A stretch of DNA of 64,000 bases. Origin: Paraburkholderia sp. GTDB lineage: Bacteria; Pseudomonadota; Gammaproteobacteria; Burkholderiales; Burkholderiaceae. This document shows, piece after piece, positions 56,173-64,000 of the stretch. The notes beneath the pieces were generated by a model, which saw nothing but the letters and a program-made list of their open reading frames with translations, made no database searches and was not told where the DNA came from. The DNA lies in contig NZ_JAMXLH010000020.1 of assembly GCF_024281035.1 (NCBI RefSeq), positions 1-64,000 on the forward strand, read 5' to 3'. Position 1 is the first letter of the stretch. Each line of letters starts with the position of its first letter. The translations under genes were made by a program, and so were the position numbers.

Positions 56173-56317
56173 TCGCCTGAACCGAAGGCCTGAAAACAAG
56201 GCCTGAACGGCAAGTGGATTGAGCGTTTCCCGCTGCCCATGACCGGTGCGCGTTTTATCGGGCGCACCGGTTATAAAGCGGCAATGAAGCGGGCGTTTCG
56301 AACGAGAGGAAACCGAA

Positions 56318-57829
56318 GTGTCAGCGACACTGCGTTTTGAGAATATCGGCAAGGTATTTCCGGGCGTGCGCGCACTCGACGGCGTGTCGCTCGACGTCAA
56401 TAAAGGTCAGGTGCACGGCCTCGTGGGCGAGAACGGCGCGGGCAAGTCGACGCTGCTCAAGATTCTCGGCGGCGAATATCAGCCGGACTCGGGCCATATC
56501 CTGATGGATGGCCAGGAAGTGCATTTCGCCAATTCCGCGGCGTCGATCGGCGCGGGCGTTGCCGTGATTCACCAGGAGCTGCAGTACGTGCCGGATCTCA
56601 CCGTCGCGGAAAACCTGCTGCTCGGCGCGCTGCCCAACGCGCTCGGGTGGGTGAAGCGGCGCGAGGCGCGCAGGTTCGTGGGCGAGCGCCTCGCCGCAAT
56701 GGGCGTCGATCTCGATCCGGCCGCGAAGCTGCGCAAGCTCTCCATCGCGCAGCGGCAGATGGTGGAAATCTGCAAGGCGCTCCTGCGCAACGCGCGCGTG
56801 ATCGCACTCGACGAGCCCACGAGTTCGCTCTCGCACCGCGAAACCGAGGTGCTGTTCAAGCTCGTGCGCGAACTGCGCGCCGATCACCGCGCGCTCATCT
56901 ACATCTCGCACCGCATGGACGAGATCTACGAGTTGTGCGACGCCTGCACGATCTTCCGCGATGGCCGCAAGGTGGCGTCGCACGAGACGCTCGACGGCCT
57001 GAAGCGCGAGACGATCGTCGCGGAAATGGTCGGGCGCGAGATCAGCGACATCTACAACTACTCGCCGCGCGAGCATGGCGGCGTGCGGCTCGCGGTGCGC
57101 GGCGTCACCGGGCATCCGCTTGCCGGGCCCGCGAGCTTCGAAGTGAAGGCCGGGGAGATCGTCGGCTTTTTCGGGCTCGTCGGCGCCGGGCGCAGCGAAC
57201 TGATGCAGCTCGTCTACGGCACGCACAAGCGCCGCGCGGGCGAAATCGTGCTCGACGGCAAGACCGTGCGCGTGAAGAGCGCCGCCGATGCGATCCGCCA
57301 GGGCATCGTCCTGTGCCCCGAAGACCGCAAGGAACAGGGCATCGTTGCGCTCGCATCGGTTGCGGAGAACATCAACATCAGTTGCCGCCGCCACTTCCTG
57401 CGCGGTGGCATGTTCCTCGATCTCAAGAAGGAAGCCGCGACGGCGGACCGCTTCATCAAGCTCCTGAAGATCAAGACGCCGAACCGCCGCCAGAAAATCC
57501 GCTTTCTTTCCGGCGGCAACCAGCAAAAGGTGATCCTGTCGCGCTGGCTCGCGGAGCCGGATCTGAAGGTCGTGATTCTCGACGAGCCGACGCGCGGCAT
57601 CGACGTCGGCGCGAAGCACGAGATCTACAACGTGATCTATCAGCTTGCCGCGCGCGGTTGCGCGATTCTGATGGTGTCGTCGGAGTTGCCCGAGGTGCTC
57701 GGCGTGTCGGACCGCATCGTCGTGATGCGCGAAGGCCGCATTTCGGGCGAGTTGCCGCGCAGCGCGGCGAGCGAACACGCAGTGCTCGATCTGGCGTTGC
57801 CGCAGCGCACGCAGGCGCGTGCCGCATGA
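56318..57829 (+). CDS. araG: sugar ABC transporter ATP-binding protein (AraG-like)
   Basis: 503 aa with two ABC domains, as in AraG/RbsA/MglA. First Walker [12 protein letters not shown] (about 40), signature-like [15 protein letters not shown], Walker [12 protein letters not shown]. The second half has a degenerate Walker A ([11 protein letters not shown]), signature [12 protein letters not shown] and [12 protein letters not shown]. Both halves are intact for this family. GTG start at 56318 after AGAGGAAACC. It energises uptake with AraF and AraH. Confidence 0.9.
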   Translation: MSATLRFENIGKVFPGVRALDGVSLDVNKGQVHGLVGENGAGKSTLLKILGGEYQPDSGHILMDGQEVHFANSAASIGAGVAVIHQELQYVPDLTVAENLLLGALPNALGWVKRREARRFVGERLAAMGVDLDPAAKLRKLSIAQRQMVEICKALLRNARVIALDEPTSSLSHRETEVLFKLVRELRADHRALIYISHRMDEIYELCDACTIFRDGRKVASHETLDGLKRETIVAEMVGREISDIYNYSPREHGGVRLAVRGVTGHPLAGPASFEVKAGEIVGFFGLVGAGRSELMQLVYGTHKRRAGEIVLDGKTVRVKSAADAIRQGIVLCPEDRKEQGIVALASVAENINISCRRHFLRGGMFLDLKKEAATADRFIKLLKIKTPNRRQKIRFLSGGNQQKVILSRWLAEPDLKVVILDEPTRGIDVGAKHEIYNVIYQLAARGCAILMVSSELPEVLGVSDRIVVMREGRISGELPRSAASEHAVLDLALPQRTQARAA

Positions 57830-57852
57830 ATGGACGGGGAGGAGTGACTGAA

Positions 57853-58890
57853 ATGCATGCAAGAGAAAACCTGACGGCCGATGCGGCCGATGCGGCGAAG
57901 AGCGTCGCGCAATCCGCTGCCGATGCGCTGATCCCGAGCGCCAGCGACAAGCAGAAGTGGTGGCAGCAGATCACCGAATACAGCCTGATCGTGATCTTCG
58001 CGATCATGTTCATCACGATGTCGCTCACGGTCGATCACTTCTTCTCGATCGAGAACATGCTCGGCCTCGCGCTGTCGATTTCGCAGATCGGCATGGTTGC
58101 CTGCACGATGATGTTCTGTCTCGCGTCGCGCGACTTCGACCTTTCCGTGGGCTCGATTGTCGCGTTCGCGGGCGTGCTGTGCGCGATGGTGCTCAACGCC
58201 ACGAACAATACGTTCATCGCGATCATTGCGGCGGTGGCGGCGGGCGCGGCCATCGGCTTCGTGAACGGCGCGGTGATCGCCTATCTGCGCATCAACGCGC
58301 TGATCACGACGCTGGCCACGATGGAAATCGTGCGCGGCCTCGGCTTCATCGTCTCGCACGGGCAGGCGGTCGGCGTGTCGTCGGATACGTTCATCGCGCT
58401 CGGCACGATGGCGTTTTTCGGCGTGTCGCTGCCGATCTGGGTCACGCTCATCTGCTTCATCGTGTTCGGCGTGATGCTCAACCGCACGGTGTACGGGCGT
58501 AATACGCTCGCGATCGGCGGCAATCCGGAGGCGTCGCGTCTCGCCGGTATCCACGTCGAGCGCACGCGCGTGTGGATCTTCCTGATCCAGGGCGCGGTGA
58601 CCGCGCTCGCGGGCGTGATTCTCGCGTCGCGCATCACCTCGGGTCAGCCGAACGCCGCCGAAGGCTTCGAGCTGAACGTGATTTCCGCGTGCGTGCTGGG
58701 CGGCGTCTCGCTGCTCGGTGGCCGCGCAACCATCTCGGGCGTGGTGATCGGCGTGCTGATCATGGGCACGGTCGAGAACGTGATGAATCTGCTCAACATC
58801 GACGCGTTCTATCAGTACCTCGTGCGCGGCGCGATTCTGCTCGCGGCGGTGCTGCTCGATCAGTTGAAGAATCGCGGCGCGCGTGATTAA
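57853..58890 (+). CDS. araH: sugar ABC transporter permease (AraH-like)
   Basis: 345 aa inner-membrane permease of the BPD_transp_2 family with about eight to ten helices after a 35-residue cytoplasmic N-terminus. ASRDFDLSVGSIVAFAGVL and GGNPEASRLAGIHVERT (the coupling region that contacts the ATPase) are characteristic. The ATG at 57853 follows GGAGGAG; in-frame starts at 57826 and 57844 are also possible, the former overlapping the araG stop. Confidence 0.9.
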   Translation: MHARENLTADAADAAKSVAQSAADALIPSASDKQKWWQQITEYSLIVIFAIMFITMSLTVDHFFSIENMLGLALSISQIGMVACTMMFCLASRDFDLSVGSIVAFAGVLCAMVLNATNNTFIAIIAAVAAGAAIGFVNGAVIAYLRINALITTLATMEIVRGLGFIVSHGQAVGVSSDTFIALGTMAFFGVSLPIWVTLICFIVFGVMLNRTVYGRNTLAIGGNPEASRLAGIHVERTRVWIFLIQGAVTALAGVILASRITSGQPNAAEGFELNVISACVLGGVSLLGGRATISGVVIGVLIMGTVENVMNLLNIDAFYQYLVRGAILLAAVLLDQLKNRGARD

Positions 58891-58923
58891 ACGCAGGCGA
58901 TTAACCCATCAGGAGGCCGGACG

Positions 58924-59772
58924 ATGATGCAAGACGCGAACTCCGTCACACGGGACACGCACGAACCCGGCGCGCGCTATCCGAGCCTGGTCGACCGTGT
59001 CGTGCTGATTACGGGCGGCGCGACCGGCATCGGCGCGTCGTTCGTCGAATATTTCGTCGCGCAGGGCGCGCGCGTGGGCTTTCTCGATATCGACGCGAGC
59101 GCGGGCGTCGCGCTCGCGGATTCGCTGGCGGGTCAGAGTCAAAGCGAGGACCCAAGCCAGGACCAAAGCCAGGGTCGAGCCGTGCGCCACAAGCCGCACT
59201 TCGTGACCTGCGATGTCACCGATATCGGCGCGTTGCGCCACGCTGTCGCCAGCGTGAAGGCCGCGCTCGGCCCGATCCAGGTGCTCGTGAACAATGCGGC
59301 GAACGACCGCCGCGAGGCGCTCGCGGACATCACGCCCAGATCGTTCGACGACGGCATTGCGGTGAACGTGCGCCATCAGCTGTTCGCGGCGCAGGCCGTG
59401 GTCGACGACATGAAAGCGGCCCGCGCAGGGTCGATCATCAATCTCGGCTCGATCAGCTGGATGCTCAAGAACAGCGAGTTTCCGGTCTACGCGATGAGCA
59501 AGTCGGCGGTGCAGGGGCTCACGCGCGGGCTTGCGAAGGAACTCGGGCCGTACGGCATTCGGGTGAATACACTCGTGCCGGGCTGGGTGATGACCGACAA
59601 GCAGCGCCGCCTGTGGCTCACCGACGAAGGCCGCGAACTCATCAAGCGCGGCCAGTGCATCGACGCCGAACTGCTGCCCGCCGATCTCGCGCGCGCGGCG
59701 CTGTTCCTCGCGGCCGACGACAGCCGCATGATCACGTCGCAGGACATCGTCGTGGACGGAGGTTGGGCATGA
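58924..59772 (+). CDS. galactose/arabinose 1-dehydrogenase (SDR)
   Basis: 282 aa SDR. Cofactor motif TGGATGIGASF, NNAANDRRE, catalytic Ser in LGSISWML, Tyr-x3-Lys in YAMSKSAVQGLTRGLA, and VPGWVMTDKQ. The NNAAND and SISW features are those of bacterial D-galactose/L-arabinose 1-dehydrogenases, which make the 1,4- or 1,5-lactone. A Gln/Ser/Asp-rich insertion (QSQSEDPSQDQSQGR) lies in the early part. AGGAGG precedes the ATG. The stop overlaps the lactonase start (ATGA), fitting consecutive steps. Confidence 0.85.
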   Translation: MMQDANSVTRDTHEPGARYPSLVDRVVLITGGATGIGASFVEYFVAQGARVGFLDIDASAGVALADSLAGQSQSEDPSQDQSQGRAVRHKPHFVTCDVTDIGALRHAVASVKAALGPIQVLVNNAANDRREALADITPRSFDDGIAVNVRHQLFAAQAVVDDMKAARAGSIINLGSISWMLKNSEFPVYAMSKSAVQGLTRGLAKELGPYGIRVNTLVPGWVMTDKQRRLWLTDEGRELIKRGQCIDAELLPADLARAALFLAADDSRMITSQDIVVDGGWA

Positions 59773-60677
59773 CGCGCGCATCGGAAAACGCATCGGCCAC
59801 GCTGCTGATCGATGCACTGGACACGCTCGGCGAATGCGCGACGTGGTGCGCGCGCACGGGCCGCTTCTACTGGACCGATATCGTGGGCAGGCGGCTTTCG
59901 CGCTACGACCCGCGCGACGGCTCGCATCAAACGTGGGACATGCCGGAGCGTCTTGGCTGCTTCGCGCTGTGCGAGGACGAGAACACGCTGCTGCTCGGAC
60001 TTGCCAGGCGGCTCGCATTCTTCGATCTCGTGACGGGCGAACTCGATCCGGTCGTCGATGTCGAGCCGGGCAAGACGACGCGCGTGAACGATGGCCGCTG
60101 CGACCGGCAGGGCCGCTTCGTGTTCGGCACGATGGACGACGTGCGGCCGAGGAAGCCGGTCGGCGGCTTCTACCGGCTCAATCGGGATCTGACGCTCGAA
60201 CGCCTGCCGCTGCCCGCGCCCGCGATTTCGAACAGCATCGCGTTCAGCCCGGACGGCGCGACGATGTATTACTGCGACACGCCGATGCGCGCGATCCGCG
60301 CGTGCGACTACGGCGCCGATGGCAGTATCGGGAACGACCGGTCGTTTGTTGATCTCTCGAAGGAGGCAGGCGTGCCGGACGGCTCGACTGTCGATGCCGA
60401 TGGCGGCCTCTGGAACGCGCAGTGGGGCGGCGCGTGTGTGGTGCGCTACCGCGCGGACGGCACCGAAAGCACGCGTGTAAAGATTCCCACGGCTCAGCCA
60501 AGCTGCGTTACGCTCGGCGGTGCGCGTCTCGACACGCTCTATGTGACGAGCGCGCGCGATGAGCTCGATGCCGAAGCGCTCTCGCGCGACATCCACGCCG
60601 GCGGCGTGTTCGTCGCGCATACAGGCCACGCGGGCCTTGCCGAGCCGCTCTTTCTGGGCGCGCGGCGGGGCGGGTGA
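59769..60677 (+). CDS. SMP-30/gluconolactonase family lactonase
   Basis: 302 aa six-bladed propeller lactonase. Metal-binding positions are suggested by ECATWCARTGRFYWTDI (Glu), RVNDGRCDRQGRF (Asn), SNSIAFSPDG (Asn) and VPDGSTVDADG (Asp). It would open the aldonolactone made by the coupled dehydrogenase. Start at 59769 overlaps the SDR stop. Confidence 0.88.
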   Translation: MTRASENASATLLIDALDTLGECATWCARTGRFYWTDIVGRRLSRYDPRDGSHQTWDMPERLGCFALCEDENTLLLGLARRLAFFDLVTGELDPVVDVEPGKTTRVNDGRCDRQGRFVFGTMDDVRPRKPVGGFYRLNRDLTLERLPLPAPAISNSIAFSPDGATMYYCDTPMRAIRACDYGADGSIGNDRSFVDLSKEAGVPDGSTVDADGGLWNAQWGGACVVRYRADGTESTRVKIPTAQPSCVTLGGARLDTLYVTSARDELDAEALSRDIHAGGVFVAHTGHAGLAEPLFLGARRGG

Positions 60678-60982
60678 GCGGGCCGCGTGCGCTATTCCGG
60701 CGCGCTATTTAAGTGTGTGGTTCACACGAAGCCGGGGCGCAAACGAACCCGGGAACCTTGAAAGGAATCGGGTTAGTCGTTGCCCTACGGCAACAGTTGC
60801 AGTCGATCTCAGACGATCGCAGTCGATCGATAATCCGCAGTCGGCAGTGCCAGCACAGAAGCGCGAATACAAGAAACGCGAACACAAGAAGCGGCCAACC
60901 GGGCGAGGACCGGGCGCACCGGCAGGCCACGCGTGCACCGCCTTCGTCGGCGGCACCTTTCATGCCTCTCGAGGAGCATCTT
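60678..60982. other. intergenic region with inverted and direct repeats
   Basis: 305 bp before the epimerase gene. An inverted repeat GTGTG-GTT-CACAC (60715-60727) and repeated GCAGTCGATC near 60798 and 60820 are possible regulator sites. Two close copies of a GCGAAYACAAGAA-type sequence occur near 60860-60890. Confidence 0.45.
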
Positions 60983-62113
60983 ATGAGCGTCGCGAATTCC
61001 GCCTTGCGTCAAACTGTTCGTCCGGCCGGCGCGCCGGCCGCCGCGCGCCGAGCGCGGCTCGAAGCCGCTACCCATCCGGTTCTGCCCGGGCCCAGCACGT
61101 CGGCCGTCGCCATCGGCGCGGCCGGCACGGACGATGTGTCCTGCGTGACGCTGGCGAACGCGTATTTAAGGCTCGACGTCGCGCCGCAACTGGGCGGCGG
61201 CATCACCCGGTTCGACTGTCGCAGCGAAGGCGTGCTGGAGCCGGTTTTCCGGCGCTGCGATCGCGTGAGCGCGCGCATGGATCCGAACGAACTCGCCTGC
61301 TATCCGCTCGTGCCGTTTTCGAATCGCATCGCGGCGGGGCGCTTTCACTTCGGCGGGCGCGATTTCGAAGTGCCGTGCAACCGTGCGGGCGAGCCGCTGC
61401 CGATCCACGGTGACGGCTGGCTCGTGCCGTGGCAGGTCGAGCAGTCGGAGCGCGAGTGCGTACGGCTCGTGCTCGACCGCAGCAACGGCAAGCCGTACGC
61501 GTATCGTGCGGCGATTACGTACACGCTGGACGGCACGACGCTTTCGATGACGCTCGAAGTCGAGAACACCGGACGCGACGCGATGCCGTTCGGACTCGGC
61601 GTGCACCCGTTTCTCGCGCGCGATGCGAGCACCGAGCTTTCCGCCCCTGCGAGCGGCCTGTGGCTTTCGGGCGAGGACTGGCTGCCGGTGCGGCATGTTC
61701 CGGCGCCGCCCGCGTGGCAATTCGGCGTGGCCTATCCGCTGCCGGACACGCTCGTCAATCACGCGTTCAGCGGCTGGAGCGGACGCGCCGCCGTGGTGTG
61801 GGAGCGGCGGCGGCTGTCGCTGTCGATTTCCGCGAACACCAATTACTACGTGCTCTATACGCCGCAGGGCAAGGACTTCTTCTGCTTCGAGCCCGTCGAC
61901 CATCCGATCAACGCGGTCAATCTCTCCGGAGGCGGCGACGCGCACGGCATGACCGTGCTCGCACGCGGCGAGCGGCTCGTGCGGCAGTTCAGCTTCACGG
62001 TCGAGCGCATGGACGCGCGCGCGGCGGCCAAGCCGCATGGCGCGGCAGCGCATGGCCGCACGGGTGCGTCGCGCGGCGGCAAGGCGGCCCGCGCGCGGCA
62101 GGAGACGCACTGA
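60983..62113 (+). CDS. aldose 1-epimerase
   Basis: 376 aa mutarotase-like protein (galactose mutarotase fold). Conserved blocks: LGGGITRFDCR, LVPFSNRIAAGRF with the substrate Arg, PIHGDGW with a catalytic His, GVHPFL with the second His, and FFCFEPVDHPINAVN with the catalytic Glu. It would interconvert anomers of the imported aldose before oxidation. GAGGAG precedes the ATG at 60983. Residues 1-65 and the last 30 are low-complexity and unlike the family. Confidence 0.88.
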   Translation: MSVANSALRQTVRPAGAPAAARRARLEAATHPVLPGPSTSAVAIGAAGTDDVSCVTLANAYLRLDVAPQLGGGITRFDCRSEGVLEPVFRRCDRVSARMDPNELACYPLVPFSNRIAAGRFHFGGRDFEVPCNRAGEPLPIHGDGWLVPWQVEQSERECVRLVLDRSNGKPYAYRAAITYTLDGTTLSMTLEVENTGRDAMPFGLGVHPFLARDASTELSAPASGLWLSGEDWLPVRHVPAPPAWQFGVAYPLPDTLVNHAFSGWSGRAAVVWERRRLSLSISANTNYYVLYTPQGKDFFCFEPVDHPINAVNLSGGGDAHGMTVLARGERLVRQFSFTVERMDARAAAKPHGAAAHGRTGASRGGKAARARQETH

Positions 62114-62422
62114 TCCGCGCTTGATGCACGCTCGATCCGCGCCTGCTGCGCGGCACGCTGGCCCGATTCGACGGGGCGTTTCACGTGCCGTGCCGCAGGC
62201 GGCCCATCTCATGTTGGCGTTCCGTTGCATGGCGTGACGTGGGGCATTCGTTCGGCTCGCATCGGCTGCCGATCCGCGGCGCGTGCCGCACGCTTGCGGC
62301 ACGCTGGCGCTTCCGGCCGGGCGGCTTCTCGCGGCACCGCGACACCGCGGCGAAGCACCGAACCCAAGGCCGGGTAAAATACGCGCCGTTTCGAATCAAT
62401 GGCTCGCCTCGAGTTACTCAAC
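62114..62422. other. intergenic region upstream of pyrF
   Basis: 309 bp, GC-rich. Should hold the pyrF promoter (AAATACGCG near 62387 is the only AT-leaning part). No other feature seen. Confidence 0.4.
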
Positions 62423-63238
62423 ATGACCGCTTTCACCCAGACCCTCGACGCCGCCTGGAAGCGCACCGGCTCGCTGCTGTGCGTCGGCCTCGACCCCGAG
62501 CCGACGAAGTTTCCCGCCGCGCTCGCCGGACGCAGCGATGCGATCTTCACGTTCTGCCGCGACATCGTCGACGCGACGGCGGCCTACGTGTGCTCGTTCA
62601 AGCCGCAAATCGCCTACTTCGCCGCGCACCGCGCGGAAGACCAGCTCGAAGCACTGATCGCGCACATCCACGAGAAGCATCCCGGCCTGCCGGTGATCCT
62701 CGACGCGAAGCGCGGCGACATCGGCAGCACGGCCGAGCAGTACGCGCGCGAGGCGTTCGAGCGCTACGCGGCGGACGCCGTGACGGTGAACCCGTACATG
62801 GGTTTCGATTCGATCGAGCCGTATCTCGCGCACGCGGGCAAGGGCGTGATCGTGCTGTGCCGCACCTCGAACCCGGGCGGCTCGGACCTGCAGTTCCTGA
62901 CGACCGACGGCAAGCCGCTCTACCAGGTCGTGGCGGCGCTGGCGGCGCAGAAGTGGAACGCGAGCGGCCAGCTCGGCCTCGTGGTCGGCGCAACGTTTCC
63001 GAAGGAAATTGAAGTGGTGCGCGGGATCGTCGGCGACATGCCTCTGCTGATTCCGGGCATCGGCGCGCAGGGCGGCGACGTCGAAGCGACCGTGCGCGCG
63101 GGCCGCACCGCAGCGGGCACGGGCATGCTGATCAACTCGTCGCGCGCGATTCTCTACGCGAGCAAGGGCGACGATTACGCGCAGGCGGCTGCAACGGCCG
63201 CGCAGGAAACGCGCGACCGCGTCAACGCGTTCCGCTGA
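62423..63238 (+). CDS. pyrF: orotidine 5'-phosphate decarboxylase
   Basis: 271 aa, type 2 OMP decarboxylase; last step of UMP synthesis. The active-site motif [12 protein letters not shown] is complete. [22 protein letters not shown] and [10 protein letters not shown] are family blocks. The ATG at 62423 ([12 protein letters not shown]) is preferred over the in-frame one at 62399; the ribosome site is weak. Stand-alone gene. Confidence 0.95.
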   Translation: MTAFTQTLDAAWKRTGSLLCVGLDPEPTKFPAALAGRSDAIFTFCRDIVDATAAYVCSFKPQIAYFAAHRAEDQLEALIAHIHEKHPGLPVILDAKRGDIGSTAEQYAREAFERYAADAVTVNPYMGFDSIEPYLAHAGKGVIVLCRTSNPGGSDLQFLTTDGKPLYQVVAALAAQKWNASGQLGLVVGATFPKEIEVVRGIVGDMPLLIPGIGAQGGDVEATVRAGRTAAGTGMLINSSRAILYASKGDDYAQAAATAAQETRDRVNAFR

Positions 63239-63340
63239 ACGTACCGGCTCGCTGCGCCTGCACGGCGCCGCGAGCCGCGCCCTTCGAAACCGGCCCGCTA
63301 AAACCGGCCCGTCAAAAGACCCGTCAAAACCGCGGCCCGC

Positions 63341-63874
63341 TCATCCCTTGCGCGCAGCAGCAGGCTTGCCCAGCAATTCGATGATGGCGCGATGCAGCGG
63401 AAACTTTTGCGCGAGCACGTCGGCATCGGCGATTTCGAATTCGCTGAACTCGAAGCCCGGCGCGACCGTGCAGCCCACCAGCGCAAAAGTCGACGGATCG
63501 CAGCAGCGCGCCGCGAACCAGTGGCCCGCGGGCACGACGGCCTGAAACACCGTACCCGGATGATCGAGCGCGTGACCGAGCTTGCGCGTGGAGAGTACGC
63601 CGCGCTCGTCGATCGAGTGGATTTCGAGCGGCGCGCCCGCGTAGAAGTGCCAGAGCTCGTCGGAGCGGATGCGGTGCCACGCCGAATAGGCGCCATCCGA
63701 TAGCAGAAAGTAGATCGCGGTCGAGGCCGTGCGCGTGCCCTCGTTCGCGGGCGCGCCGTCGCGGCGCACGAGCTTGTCCGCACGGTAGGTCTCGCTGTAG
63801 TAGCCGCCTTCGGGATGCGGTTCGAGCCCGAAGCGGCGGATCAGGTCGTCGACTGCGGTGTTCACGGTAGCCAT
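63341..63874 (-). CDS. DUF985/cupin_5 family protein
   Basis: 177 aa from the ATG at 63874 with AGGAG upstream. Cupin fold: PHPEGGYYSETYRA, SAWHRIRSDELWHFYAGAPLEI and VPAGHWFAA are the recognisable strands and metal-type His/Glu. The family includes uncharacterised sugar-epimerase-like cupins. Convergent with pyrF. Confidence 0.85.
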   Translation of the reverse strand: MATVNTAVDDLIRRFGLEPHPEGGYYSETYRADKLVRRDGAPANEGTRTASTAIYFLLSDGAYSAWHRIRSDELWHFYAGAPLEIHSIDERGVLSTRKLGHALDHPGTVFQAVVPAGHWFAARCCDPSTFALVGCTVAPGFEFSEFEIADADVLAQKFPLHRAIIELLGKPAAARKG

Positions 63875-63916
63875 GGTGGCGGTCTCCTTCCGTATCCCGG
63901 CATGCCGCACGCCGGG

Positions 63917-64000
63917 TTAGCGTTCCTTTTCGTCGAGTAGCGCGAGCAGCCCGCGCAGCGCATGCGCGGCGGCCTGCGCGCGGATCTGTTCGCGATCGCC
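63917..64000 (-). CDS. CinA/PncC-type nicotinamide-nucleotide amidase, C-terminus only
   Basis: The last 27 codons of a gene that enters from the right edge, ending in TAA at 63917. GDREQIRAQAAAHALR and LLALLD resemble the end of CinA C-terminal (PncC) proteins, which deamidate NMN. Only this fragment is visible, so the call is provisional. Confidence 0.55.
   Translation of the reverse strand, partial: GDREQIRAQAAAHALRGLLALLDEKER

Overview
The window looks like a chromosomal segment from a member of the Burkholderiales, most likely Burkholderia, Paraburkholderia or Caballeronia. The reasons are the high GC content with strong third-position GC bias, the gene neighbourhood (apt, LysE exporter, purU, uvrA, YajR-like MFS, ssb), the Burkholderia-type Tat-exported acid phosphatase, and a galactose/arabinose cluster combining DgoK, DgoA and an AraFGH-like transporter. 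This is inferred from protein families; no database was searched. No rRNA, tRNA or CRISPR array was seen.

Layout. 1-16.4 kb is mostly housekeeping: a Kef-type antiporter (cut by the window edge), apt, a LysE exporter, a Nudix hydrolase, purU, a PerM/AI-2E permease, uvrA, an MFS transporter and ssb. Between the MFS gene and ssb lies about 5 kb of accessory genes: a membrane diguanylate cyclase, a second MFS gene, a small secreted protein, a PAP2 phosphatase and 650 bp of unassigned DNA.

16.4-27.8 kb, minus strand, is a chaperone-usher fimbrial operon and the most unusual part of the window. It starts with a major pilin, a chaperone and a full-length usher. These are followed by four paralogous two-domain adhesin-like proteins of about 450 aa each. 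One complete second chaperone sits among them. The other gaps between adhesins hold recognisable scraps of usher and chaperone genes, one of them split by an IS3-type transposase tail. The simplest reading is repeated duplication of an usher-adhesin-chaperone unit in which the assembly genes decayed and the adhesins were kept. Two of the four adhesins have lost the ATG at the aligned start position.

28-46 kb holds a DUF3761 protein, an FkbM-like methyltransferase, an AcpA-type phosphatase, a LEA14-like lipoprotein, a YheO/DauR-type regulator coupled to a hydroxyaspartate/threonine ammonia-lyase with a palindromic operator over its start, a CHRD protein, an esterase, a RelE/ParE toxin-antitoxin pair coupled to an EcsC gene, a DHA2 multidrug transporter with a MarR regulator, a D-amino-acid module (amino acid deaminase diverging from RpiR, D-aminoacylase and RidA), and an FAD-dependent dehydrogenase.

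46-51.4 kb is accessory DNA: a STAS/SpoIIAA-like protein, an acyltransferase-3 membrane protein, an unrecognised 403-aa protein, a winged-helix-like protein, and a ParD-like gene translationally coupled to a truncated methionine aminopeptidase.

51.4-62.1 kb is a sugar-oxidation operon: IclR regulator, DgoK, DgoA, SDR, AraF/G/H-like ABC importer, galactose/arabinose 1-dehydrogenase, SMP-30 lactonase and aldose 1-epimerase. Together they would import an aldose, convert it to the aldonate and split the phosphorylated keto-deoxy acid. The aldonate dehydratase is not in the window. pyrF, a DUF985 cupin and the end of a CinA/PncC gene close the segment.
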